Source of the DNA: Pestalotiopsis fici W106-1
Lineage: Eukaryota; Ascomycota; Sordariomycetes; Amphisphaeriales; Sporocadaceae
Assembly (NCBI RefSeq): GCF_000516985.1
Contig: NW_006917095.1
Span: 190,157-254,156, forward strand
Direction of reading: 5' to 3'
DNA: 64,000 nucleotides
Part shown: positions 11,302 to 22,652 of the stretch, piece after piece
Layout of the letters: the number at the start of each line of letters is the position of its first letter
How positions within the stretch are numbered: position 1 is the first letter of the stretch
Notes under the pieces: model-generated
Told to the model about the DNA's origin: nothing
Databases searched by the model: none
What the model saw: only the letters and a program-made list of their open reading frames with translations
Program-made: the position numbers and the translations under genes

Positions 11302-14300
11302 TTAGGCCTTCTTGTTCTTCTTGGTACCGCTATTCCAGTTCTTGACACGGAATGCCCAGTAAGTTCCTATGGTTATGGCAATATTGAAAATCATGTATGC
11401 AAAAAGAATGCCAAAGTTGCGCCAACGGTGGTCCCACGACATTTGGTTGCCGGCGAGGAACTGATCGGCCACGGAGATGGAGCAGTAACGACAGTCGGCC
11501 ATGGCGTCAGGGTTCTGCAGCGTGCCGGGGGGAGGGGGCACGGTGTTCAGCCAGTCGGCCATGTAATCACCGCACGACTGGCCGGCGGGCGGGTTGAACA
11601 CGGACGTCTCGGCGGCCGAGCACACGACGTCCCGTTCGTGCAGCTGCGTCGAAATCATGCCGTCGATCCAGTAGGTAAAGGGTGACACGCGGTACATGAA
11701 GATCCAAAAGCCCGGGAGCGCCGAGGGCGGCTGCATCGCACCGCAAAAGATGAGACACAGCAGGACGATGAGCGTCACAATGGCGCCAGAGGTCTGGGCA
11801 TCGCGGACGGCGGCAACCGTCATTTGGGCAAAGGTCGAGGCTTGTATGAAGAGCTGGATGCAAAAGAGGAGGGTAAGGCCTTGCCGCTCCGAGGCTTGGA
11901 TCCCAAAGACGGGGTACGAGAAACATGCATAGGTCAAAATGCCCATGACAATTGCATAGGGGATCTCGACGAGGATATTGGCAAGCAAAAAGGCCTGCCA
12001 CGAGTACGCCTTGGACGGGCGCTCGCGAACCTCGTAGAGAGAGCGCTGCGTGACAAACATTGGCTGAATGGCCTGCACGACGGAGGTAAAGGTGGTTGTG
12101 AGCATAAAGGCCGAGAAGACGACAGTCTGCATGCCCGCCAAGCTCGTGTTGGCATGCCAAAAGGAAAAGCCAATGAAGAGGCCGGCGCCGATGGCAAGCG
12201 CCATCTTGGCGGCAATGTAGCTTGGTGTTCTCCAGTACTGCTGGAACACGCGGTTCGTGACCTCGATGAATTGCGTAGAGAAGGGCATGGCAAACTCGGC
12301 CCTGGCATCGCTCCCAGGCCCGGCGGAGAGAGGAACACTCTTGGTCTCGGCGTGGATCCTGCCGACCTCGCGCTGAACCGCGCGGCTCTCTGGGCTCTCG
12401 GTCCATGCAGTGTGCCAGTCGTTGCCACGGCCGTCCCATGAATTGTTTACAACATCTAGCATGTACTCGGCCGGGTTTTCGTCGTCGTCACATAGCCTGG
12501 CTCCATTGGACTCAAAATAATCCAGAAGCGTTCTCGAGTTGGGCCCAATCTCGCCAAAGTAGACAGTCTTTCCACCCCTGGCCAAGAACAGAAGGCGGTC
12601 AAACTGCTGGAAAAGGAGAGCACTCGGTTGATGCACTGTACACAAGACGGCCTGGCCAGCGTCGGCGAGCTTGCGCAATAATGCCACAATGGCCCATGAA
12701 CTCTGTGAGTCGAGACCACTGGTCGGCTCGTCGAGGAAGAGAAGGAGTTTGGGCTTGGCAGCCAACTCAACACCAATGGTAAGAAGTTTGCGCTGTTCAA
12801 CGTTCAACCCCTCGCCGGGGACACCGACGACGGCATTGGCAAACGACTGCATATTGAGAAGTTTGATAACTTCCTCGACATATTCGTACTTTTCCTGCTT
12901 GCTGACCGACTTTGGCTGACGCAGCATGGCACTGAAGCGTAGACTCTCACGGACGGTGGCTGTCTCGAGATGAAGATCTTGCTGTTGGACATATCCCGTA
13001 CTGCGCTGAAACCCAGCATCCAGGGGCTTACCATTGACAAACATGCCGCCGGTAATGACGCCCATGGTGGTCCTCTGCGCCAGGACATCGAGCAGCGTCG
13101 TCTTGCCGGCACCACTCACGCCCATGAGCGCAGTCAGAGTACCGGGTTTGACCCAACCCGAGACATGATCCAGAAGCCTTCGCGGTTCGCCCTTGATCTC
13201 AATGTCGTAGACCACATCCTGCCAGGTGAAGACATCTCTTTGTGGTTCAATCGCTCTCATGTCACTACCGCTACTGTACTCCTCATTCTTGGCCCCGGAA
13301 ACAGGCATCATCTCCTCATCATGGCCGCCTGACTTGCCATGGAGCAGGTGTGCAGGGACGTGGCCTCTGCGAAAGACGAGAGCCTCGGCAGTGATGGAGG
13401 TGGTGCTGTTGAGCTCGGAAGCGAGAAAGTAAAGAAACATGAAGAAGAGGGTGTAGCCAATGAGGATGCCGAGATTGCGCCAGGCATGAGACCAAAAATA
13501 CTCGTAGCTTTCACCAATAAAGGCATCTCCGTTGACCGTCTCCTGCCCTTGGATGGCACCGACGACGGAGCAGATGAACGAGTCTCCGACCCGGCCGATA
13601 GCAGGGATAAAGGCGTCGCATGAAAACTCGCCACCGTGGAACTCATTGGCCACGAGAATTTCAAAAGCCCAGAACATGGGGTTGATATAGCGGAGCCATG
13701 AAAACCAAGGGTGCATGAGAGGTATAGCAATGGTGAACCCCGTATAGATGACAAGCATCAAGATCATGACACCCGAGATGGCCAATGCCTGAGGGGCTGT
13801 CTTGGTGATTGCTCCCATGGTTCTAAACAAGCTTGACATGGCAAAGGTGCCAATGTATGTGACCAGAAAGAAGAGGAAAAACTGAGCCGGTGTTCGACGC
13901 AAACCAACCAAAAAGTAAAAGGTAATGTTGAATACGACTGCCATGAAGAATTTTATTGGCAAGTCTGCCACAACGCCAGCTATTGCTTCCGTGGAGGGAT
14001 GATAGAAGGCATAAGACACTTGTTTCTCTACAATCGGCCGCTGGTCGTACATGGTGGCAATCTCGGCAAGACTGTGCAAGCCGTTGATGAGGACAGCCAG
14101 GAAGATTGCAGAAGCCTTTGACGTGAAGCCGGCAGTTGAGTCTGGTGTGCCGTAATAGAGAGAACCCATGATGAGGGCACCAATGGTATGAGAAATCATT
14201 GTAGTCGTAACGGCAGCCCTGTCACCCCAGAGTCGCTGATATGCTCGCTTGGTGTTGAGTCGAATCTGCATTGGTATACTGATCAAGTATGGGGATTTTT

Positions 14301-15779
14301 CACGGACAAGTTTGGCCTGGCTTGCAACCTTTTGCTGGCGGAGGATTGCCAGACTCTCACTGTTCTCTTGCATGGGATGTCTCAGATGGTATTGCTGCAG
14401 TTCCTTGTGCAAGTGCAAGTACTCGGCCGAGTGGCGCCAGTAGTGCTCAAACTCGTCTGCTGTACGTGGCACCTGGTTCTCCATTCCTGGACGGGCCTGT
14501 CTCTCGGAAGGGTTCGTGACGGCGGTGAGAAAGTCACCAGTCGTCTGACGAGGAGGGCAGTACCATCCTTGGTTCTCAAAGTAGGCCTTTGCATGGCTGG
14601 CTGGACCAAAGTAGATCTGCCGTCCTTCGTAGAGAACCGTGGCCTTGTCAAAGAGGTCGTAGATGGCTTGACTGGCCTGGTAGATGGCAACAATTCCCGT
14701 GGTGTCGGTCAAGTCGGCAGTGAGCCGCAAGGTTTCCACAAACTTCAAAGCCGTAGCGGCATCAAGACCTCGGGTACTATTTTTTTTTTGTCAGATATTG
14801 AGAATGATATGGCTCATGGGATGAAAGAGTGAACATACCTGTTATCCCACGCACACAGAGGCGATCCGGCCAAGATCATCTCTGCAATACTCACACGCTT
14901 GCGCTCACCACCCGATACACCGCGAACAAAGTCGTTACCAACTTTTGTGTTATATGTGTGGCTCAACCCGCAGACGGCCATGACGACCTCGGCCAGCAGC
15001 TTGGACCGCTCCTCTCGGGTCATGTCGCCACCACCGTTCGACGGCATCCTAGCAGACGCGGCAAACTCCATTGTCTGACCCACCGTCAGATGAGGAAAGT
15101 GCTTATCGACCTCTTGGTTGTAAGGGGTTTCTCCCTTGAACTCTTTCATCATGACCTTTTGCGAGATGCCATTGTAGCTGACAGTTGAGCCTTCATCTAC
15201 CGAAAGTCCGTAGAGCTGTCCAGTCATGGACTTGAGTAGAGTGGAACAGCCACTGCCCGGACGGCCGAGGACAATGAGAAGTTCTCCGCTCTCGACCAGC
15301 CCATCAAAGTTGCGTAGAATAACCTTGTGGTCCTTCTTGCCAAAATCCCATGTCTCGGGTCGGAACGGCGCGCCAAGCATACTACTGACAGTATCCTGGA
15401 GTTGCAGGGCAGGAGCAGTACCCGACACCTTGAGATTTGAGTAGGCAATGCCCGTCTTCTTGATGGAGACTCCTCGAGACTGCAATTCTTGTAGAGTACG
15501 CCTGAGCCACCGTCCAATGTCAAAGTCCTTGTGGGATGGCTCCAGTCTATGGTCGTGAGCTCCCAAGGTTGAGATCCTCCGCAGGCTGGTATCGACGGCA
15601 ACTGACTCTCGCCATGAAAGCGTATTGGCTATTCTTTCGATTTCTCCTCTGTCAATGTCCGTTATCATGGACGCTACTCTGGGTAGGTCTTCATAACTGT
15701 CATAGTCGGTCGAGCTGTCGCCATCTCGTTCGGTCGAGGTGTCGAAGCTGAGCCTCTCGAAGCTCAACCTCGGACGCAT
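11302..15779 (-). CDS. ABC-G (PDR-type) multidrug transporter
   Basis: Two exons, 15779-14839 and 14776-11302, are separated by a 62-nt intron (GTATGT...TAG) that falls inside the NBD1 Walker B motif ([14 protein letters not shown]). The product is 1471 aa, the usual PDR length. The order is NBD-TMD-NBD-TMD. NBD1 carries the fungal PDR-type degenerate site: Walker [10 protein letters not shown] (residues 172-180, Cys replacing the Lys), signature VSGGERKR and WDN instead of DE. NBD2 carries canonical Walker [10 protein letters not shown] (about 866) and Walker [12 protein letters not shown] with the variant signature LNVEQRK. This asymmetric pairing is diagnostic of CDR/PDR5-like pumps, which export azoles and other hydrophobic compounds across the plasma membrane. 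A Ser/Asp/Glu-rich N-terminus precedes NBD1. It lies upstream of, and in the same direction as, the ABC-B gene, with 1.4 kb between them. Confidence 0.95.
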
Positions 15780-15973
15780 CGTGAACAGCCTGTCGGATAT
15801 CTCTGCAGCCGATTGTTCCTTTATTATGTCGATTAAAATTTACAAAGAAATCAGTTATGGAATTTTATAAATTGGTATCATTACCTTCGAACAGATCGAA
15901 GGAACAAATATGTTTTTGTATTTTAATCTAAAGAGGAAAACCCTTTCTCATAAGTAGCAGGGCACTGCAAGAT

Positions 15974-16661
15974 CTACAAGCCCTTCTTGGCTACTAAAGA
16001 TAGCACTGGAGCACTGTATGAATCATTTGTAATCATACCCAGATCTGTATTCCTATCAGATTCGACTCGGGCTCGGCAGATCCCCACAGCAGCAGCACAG
16101 TCATCCTTGTCTTTGGCGTGGCGGCTGACATTGTGAAACTGGAACAAAAGTCCACGCGGTGCTCGGGACCATGCAGCGATCCGAGGAAAAGTTTCCAAAG
16201 ACGGCATCAGCATGGTTTCTGATTGGCGAGGCGGGTTTGATGGTATATGAAGTGGAGGACATTTGTATAAAGAAAGCCCGTCTACTGCACCGGCTTGCCC
16301 GCAATGGTCAGAGCATACGACTAAGTCCTTGAAATTCTTGGCTATCTGGTAACATATTGGATTAGGTACCGTATAAGAATTGCCTAAAAGGTGAATTGAT
16401 GATTTACTGCATGGTAGCGTGGCTGCCATGTGCCATGGTTTCATGCAAGCAAGCCTGCGCCGCGGGCTGTTGAGAAATTCCATAGTCCGTGGGATTCTTG
16501 TGGAGCTTCGGGGTGAGACTGAACGTCGGGGTCGGGCCAATGACATCAGCTCGGGATTCAGCCTGCTTGCCTCGCAGGATCCGTATCCTGACTTGAGATC
16601 CCGTAGATGCTGAGAATATGCCGAAGCACAACAGGGATGAAAACTTTACCATGCGAAACAT
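15974..16661 (-). pseudogene. possible small secreted protein gene, frame not closed
   Basis: Reading from 16661 (or the second ATG at 16652) gives a short hydrophobic leader (MVKFSSLLCFGIFSAST) and about 65 more residues to a stop. A second open frame runs down to 15974 and encodes a coherent-looking domain with three spaced Cys near its start (CYQIAKNFKDLVVCSDHC), another at LYKC, and later DDCAAAVGIC. An intron-like segment lies between them (GTAAAT donor near 16410, CTAAT branch, CAG acceptor near 16353). With that splice, however, the frame meets a stop at once, so the join is off by one base. The gene is either decayed, contains an indel, or uses a longer intron (for example a GTCAGG donor near 16595). 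Function is unknown; a Cys-containing secreted effector-like protein is the best guess. Confidence 0.3.
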
Positions 16662-17044
16662 CTAGAAAGAAAAGGGTATCTTTGTGCTTTGGCATGGATT
16701 ACAGACAGTCTCGTCAGACCGTATGGCCATGTTACACACAATCGACCTTTTCGACTTTTTCGTAGGGCGGCGGGTCGCACTGTTTGTCAGCCACAAGCCA
16801 GGATCTGTCGGTCCCGTTCGACCCTTCAGGATTTTCAGAGTGGCTGCAAAAGCCATGTGCCCCCCCAGGATATCTACGGTGAGTGCTCAAGGGTTCAAGA
16901 GAAGTGTATATTCAACATTTGTACTCTAATAATTGTACTGCTTGTAGAGGCCATATGTCAGTTCCTGTGCTCGATCCTTGACGATTCCTAAAAGACCTAT
17001 GGTTAGTTCAATCAACTAAATCTCAACTGCGTGCTCAAAAGGGT
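16662..17044. other. intergenic region
   Basis: This short spacer contains the promoter side of the possible small secreted protein and the 3' flank of the S28 peptidase. No supportable feature is seen. Confidence 0.5.
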
Positions 17045-18843
17045 TTATCCAGTTTTATAGTTCGTACTCTTCTCGGCCTGCCACTCCTTGAACCACTCTG
17101 TGACGAACTCGACTTCGTATGCTTGAATCTCCTTGATGCTCTCTGGCGGCAGCTCCGCTGTTGTCTCATTCGGGAACAAGCCATTCTCGTCCCAATGGTG
17201 AACGGCTTGGGGGATTAACCAGAATGGCTCCTCAATGGTGTCAGGTCTGTCAGGCAAACCGATAGCGTGAGGCGTAGCTGCACGCCAAGGGTCCCATTCT
17301 CCATCAACGATTGCGACACGAGGGTAGCTAAAGTTGAAGCCTCCATACTTGTTGATAATTTCAACATCCGCAGGGGTTGTGATGTTAAAGGCTTCGACAC
17401 AGATAGCTGCACTATATGGGATATCAATGGTTCGCGAAATCAAGGGTAATATATCAGCTGGTGCTCCACTACCAGTCTGGAGATAACCCCACCTAATGCA
17501 AGAGTTAGTCAAGTTTATTCTCACAAGCGTTGTGAAATTGGCCTGACAAAAAGGTTCGGCTTACTCTGTGCAGTACTGATATGGCCACGACCTCCAGGTC
17601 TGTGAGATATCGTCCTGAGCATAGAATTCTGGATCATCTGTGCCATAGCATTCATCCTGGTCTGCGCCTGAACAACTGGCCGAAATAGACCGGCGAACAT
17701 AGCCAACATAGTTCAAAAAATGATTGGACAACGAATCAGTTTCATTACCCCAACCGCCAACCTCAATCAGCTCTTCTACCGTGGCTCTGTAAGTCTCAGT
17801 GCTGTTGTAGACAACCGAGTCATTGCCGACAATCGCGTTGTACACGAAAAACTCGTCGGAGCTTTGCGTAGGATCCCAGTTCAGGCTCTGCAGCGAATAG
17901 ATACCATTTGCAATGGCGCTGGCAAAATCCGCAGCCTTTGTGACATTGCCCAGACCAAAGAGTGTCTTGAGCTTCTTGGGATATTCAGTGCCGTTCTTGC
18001 CAATCAGGATATTGTCAACGATATTGGTAAGCTTCTGAGTAGCTTCAACACCGGCCTTGGGACCATAAATGCGGGCAGCTTCAAAGTACTGCCAATAATC
18101 CCAGATGGCTTCAGTCACGCCAGATGAAGAAATGCTGCCGTAGTAGACTTCGGGATACAGCTTTCGCAAAAATGCCACGAATGCTCCCGCATAGGAACCG
18201 CCATAGGCAAAGTAAGCGGTGCTGTTGGAGGTGAGATCATACTCCTCAAGACCGGGAAATACAATATTTTGCGCAAAGTAAGCAGTATCAGCCAGTGCTT
18301 GGTCGGTTGTGAGAAAGCGCATGCTCTCGGTGCTTAGATTCGAGACGGGCCAACTTCCTCCATAATATCGATGCTCTAGAACAACACCAATGCCATTGGT
18401 TGCATTGGCTATCTGAGCAACCACTCCCTTCTGGATGTAAGGCAGACGACCAACGCCAGAGGTCTCGCCAGCAGCCAGTACGATTACCGGGCCGCCAGGC
18501 TTGTAGTATCTTGCGTCGAACCAATAACGCATGTTATAAAAGTCGTCTGAATGGGGCTCGTACTTGGAGTCATTGTGGAAATGGTCGACCGGCACCGAGA
18601 AGTTGTAGGTGGGGTACGATGCCGCAACTGCAGCTACGGAAAAGTCATCAGGCTGCTCAGCCTGGAAAAGAATCAGCCACGGCTCTCTCGCATGTACCGT
18701 CTCGCGAAATCAAGATGGCGTTGACTTACCTGTTGCCGCAGTTGGCTGACGGGCAAGGGTCCCGATCCCAGAAACGGCTGAGCGGCTTGAGCCAACCGCG
18801 TGAGCGAGGCGAGGGACGCCGCCGCGAAGCTGACACGAACCAT
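17045..18843 (-). CDS. secreted serine peptidase, family S28
   Basis: Three exons, 18843-18730, 18661-17565 and 17492-17045, encode 552 aa. The introns start GTAAGT and GTAAGC and end CAG and TAG. The first exon encodes a signal peptide (MVRVSFAAASLASLTRLAQA). S28 (prolyl carboxypeptidase-like) hallmarks follow: PVDHF near residue 62, GGP and EHRYYGGS motifs, the nucleophile GGSYAG (Ser194), the Asp in VDGEWDPWR (about Asp471) and the His in QAVHHWDENG (about His502/503). Several N-x-S/T sites are present, as expected for a secreted glycoprotein. S28 enzymes cleave after proline; in fungi they act in extracellular protein breakdown, often at acid pH. The start is the only ATG that supplies a leader directly before the first donor. 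Confidence 0.93.
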
Positions 18844-21800
18844 TGCGATATCGATATGAGGCTGTCAGGTTATATTGATGCAGTCCGAATCTCGTCTCGG
18901 CTCGTCTCCCAGCCACACAATGGAGAATCAAGGTCAGTACGACGTCCAACAAGCAACAGACGTACCTTATCAAGCCAGAGAAACGGGCAGCCTTTTAATC
19001 GAGAGACGGCTCGACGCTAAAGATTCGTTGTTTGGGCAAACTCGCTCTCTTGCCTGCAGATCGGATGCAACACACCTTCCACGCCAAGCTTTTCCGCGCC
19101 GCGCTGCTGCTTGCCGTGAAGCGAAGGTATTCACGGCAATAGGCTGGTAATGTAAGGAGTGCGGCCGGTACGTGCAATTTGGATCGGGCGCGGGGGTTGC
19201 CTAGAGAGGCGCGCACGGCACAGGGCTCTGAGGTCATCCCATGTCTGTAGGTGATGTAGCCTCGGCGGAGCTAGGTAGAAGACGGAAGGTCAAAGGTGGA
19301 AGCTAATGAGGTGATCGCTGTTGGGCAGGTCCGGGGTCTTGAAAAGTACCGTGTCCTCCAACGCCTTTAGACTTCAGTGGCTTGCCGCTGCCAGGGGATT
19401 TACTTCTGTACTGCGGGAAGACACATGGGGAGGGAGGTTTAGAGGCAAGGAGGGGTCCTTTGCCGCTAAGCCGCACTCCAAGATACATCAGGTACCTAAA
19501 TAGGTGCCCCCCGCGATGATACCTACCTAGGAGTCTGGTGGCCATTTCTGGGCAGTCCCACCAAGTTGAGGTGGTGGAATCCTCTTTTGCCTTTTGTCGC
19601 GCATCCAATGTTCCCTTGTTGAACAACTACTACCGAGCCTACCCTTACATGGTATGCAGGTAATGTAGGGTAGGCAAGGTAGTAGGTAAGGTTTATGTAA
19701 GTAAGCTCGGTAAGTCTTCTGTGAGGAACTACAAACTGTAGCTAGCAGCATTCCTTCTTCCAAACGCCACATGATGTGATCCTAGACGATTTGATGAGGC
19801 GTCGACATGGGCAACTCGCCAAGTCATGCAGTGTACAGGCGCACATGGAACTTTGTGACTTGGAGCGAAAGGAAATGTGCGGAAAGCGGCAGCCAGTCAG
19901 TCTTGGAATGTTCCTCATGATCCGAGACCAATCATTAACTGCTCAGGTCACATTGGTAGCACGAACAACGTGACACTCGTTATCAACTCTAATTATCTCG
20001 AATCTTTGTGTCTATCTGTCCTTGCCTCGACTGTAGTACCAGGTTAAGGATGCCTGTGCAATCTTTTGACCTGCAGATACGGACTATGGCACAAGCCTTG
20101 GCGTTTATTACAACCTTGCAAACACGGCACTCGAGAGAAGAATGAATAGTAAATCAAACTCACAATAAATCGTGCATGGACCTCTGTGTTTCCTATATCA
20201 TGTATGTCCTTCTCCTCGATTGGGAACCCTTCAATCCATGACCTCAACATTTAGCCCAGGTGCACGGGATTCGGGCTAGGCCAATCGATGCCAGCGACGA
20301 ATCGCATATCAGCCATCAGCCCTATTCGGATTTAGTGTATTTCGTATACTGCTACCTTATCTAGTCCATGACGTTCACCAAACACAAGCTAATACCATCT
20401 TCGCAAGTGCAAGTGAAATATTTCCGCAAAAGTTTAGTCCATCTGTCGTTCAATTCCATTGAGAGCACGGGACTTGGCGTGAAATGGGTCAAGGGACAGA
20501 GGTTCGCAGAAGACGACTGCTTCTCCAACTAGCTCGTAGCAGCACCAATTTTCTAACCTTAGGCTTGTAGATCATCTGCCAACAACCTCAATTGACGGTC
20601 CGATATTGCGTCTTCAACAGAATGCATGCGTTATAAGTGCGGATTCTTACCCAGACGTACTCTCTTTAAATGATAAACACTTGATACAAGCTCCCTAGAA
20701 TCTTTGGGTCCATTGGCCAGTCCTACCCAACTTTCTTCACAGCAGCTTTCTGACCTAGTCGCTAGGGCAAATTGTAGAGGCTTTATTCCGCGGTTATGCA
20801 TTGCTCACGGATATTGGCATGCCGATGGTAGTGGACCTTGGACCCGGAGGGCTGCCAGCATATGGGGCAGATATACGAATCTCGACATTACACTCGGCTC
20901 TCGAGTTAAAAACAGATGTGGTTTTGATTGAAAAAGTTAAACAGCGAGCAAAAATAGACAACTCCGAGACGGGGTCATATGATGCCGTGGTTGTGTAGGA
21001 CAGTTTTTATGACAGACAGGATGACAGGATGGGCCAAGGTCAGACTGTAAGATTTTCTTTACAGGATTGCGAATTATTAATAAACGGCGGTGACAGCTCA
21101 AGCAACCCCGATACCGACACGGCGGACGGGTAAAAGCTGCTACCCGTGATCTGCGCTGGGCCGTTTTAGCTAAAACTGAAATCGGGGCAACCGTGTGCGC
21201 GAACAGACGTTGCAGATCTGTAAGCCAACAAAGGCCATGTGCTGCCCGACGAGCGAGCCTAGACGAGCTGCACAACAACAATAGAACAGTTGTGACTAAC
21301 TCGAAGCAACGTTTCTGTAATCACTAATCAAAGCTGCCTGGCGTTCCCCCCCCCAAATGAAGGCATTAGAAATAATCGGTCCCAAGCTGTCGGATTCAAT
21401 ACTAGGCGCAGGTTAAGCAAGACGCCGCGCCGAGTCAGTCTGGGCTTTAGCACGGGAACGGAGTTTCGGACTCGTGGTCTGAATCCCGTTGGGACAAGCA
21501 GCCGCCGGGAGGGCGTCATATTGCTTAACAATTCAATCTGTGGCTTATTTCTAGTGCCATTCTAGCGTTATTAAGCTTGCGTATGTACCATGGTAGTGTA
21601 GGACGCGCCGCCGTGACCCCTGTCTTGACTTCCTGGCAAGTCCGGGACTGTTAACGCCGAAAGCTTGGCCGACGAAAGAGTTGTGATGCCATGATTGATC
21701 AATCATCAAGTAAATTGACCAGAACCTCAAGCCTATGCTTGGTGATGTGGTGGGAAAAACTCTTTCGGTGGGTATTTGTGTAAGGAAAAAGAAAGAGAAG

Positions 21801-22652
21801 AGAAGAAAAACCCGTGGGTCTACTTTGCTTCCTAGTACGGAGGTTATTGATTCAAGAATTTCACTTTTTTTTTTTCTTCCCTTCTGTTCTCCATAGGAAT
21901 CATTTATTCTCGGCCTGGGCAGAGACCGCGCCCCATCGGATGAAGATGCCTCGGCACGCATCTCTGCTTAGCTGCCACCGCTAGTTCCTTGCTAAAAAGA
22001 TAAGGGTGCGAGCTAGTTTGTAGTGTTTTTCATAAGTTATACACGGAATGGCCCAGGAGCCGGGATTATGACGGCTGGCGCCGGACTTTTCGCAGCGCAA
22101 TGAGTCGACATTGTCCAATTCCTAACCCCGGAAGCCGTCATGAGAAGCTCCTTTGTCTGTTTTTGGCTGTTCTGGCCGTCGAAGAGGTATGGGAGGGTCG
22201 CCGCTATGGGCATTTCGACTCCATTCTTGTCCATTCCAGGCGGCCCAGACAGGCCAAGGAGGGTCGGTAGCCGAGCCGAATCGCTAATCGTGTTACAAAT
22301 ACGTAGTCGACTACCTGACCTAGGCCGCAGATTTTTGTGCATACCGAACGGGACCGCGCTCGAGAAGTTTGACCCCGTCGTCCCGCCGATGCATGTCTCT
22401 GATCAAAGGTGGTGGTATATTATACACCAAGGCCCCCTGGAATCTGCATTTGGGAAAAAAACATTTCTCTTGCCATCTAGACAAGAATTCTAACACGACG
22501 AGTTTTAGCCGCATTGCATCGTGCCTGGCTCAAATTCTTATCACGACACCAAAAGTGCCAATCATTGCTGTCGTCATAATAGGATACTACTGACTTGCTT
22601 GGCACGCATACGAATCGACTTTTCCCCCAGCATCGATCGCCAAACCCTCACC
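18844..22652. other. long intergenic region between divergent S28 and MFS genes
   Basis: The region spans 3.8 kb. It contains CCTAGG/GGTACC-rich short motifs at about 19490-19532, a repetitive GTAGGTAAG-like stretch at about 19650-19700, and a C9 run at 21346-21354. A weak reading frame at 20801-20998 may be a gene remnant (see findings). No intact gene is supportable. Both ends should hold promoters. Confidence 0.5.
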
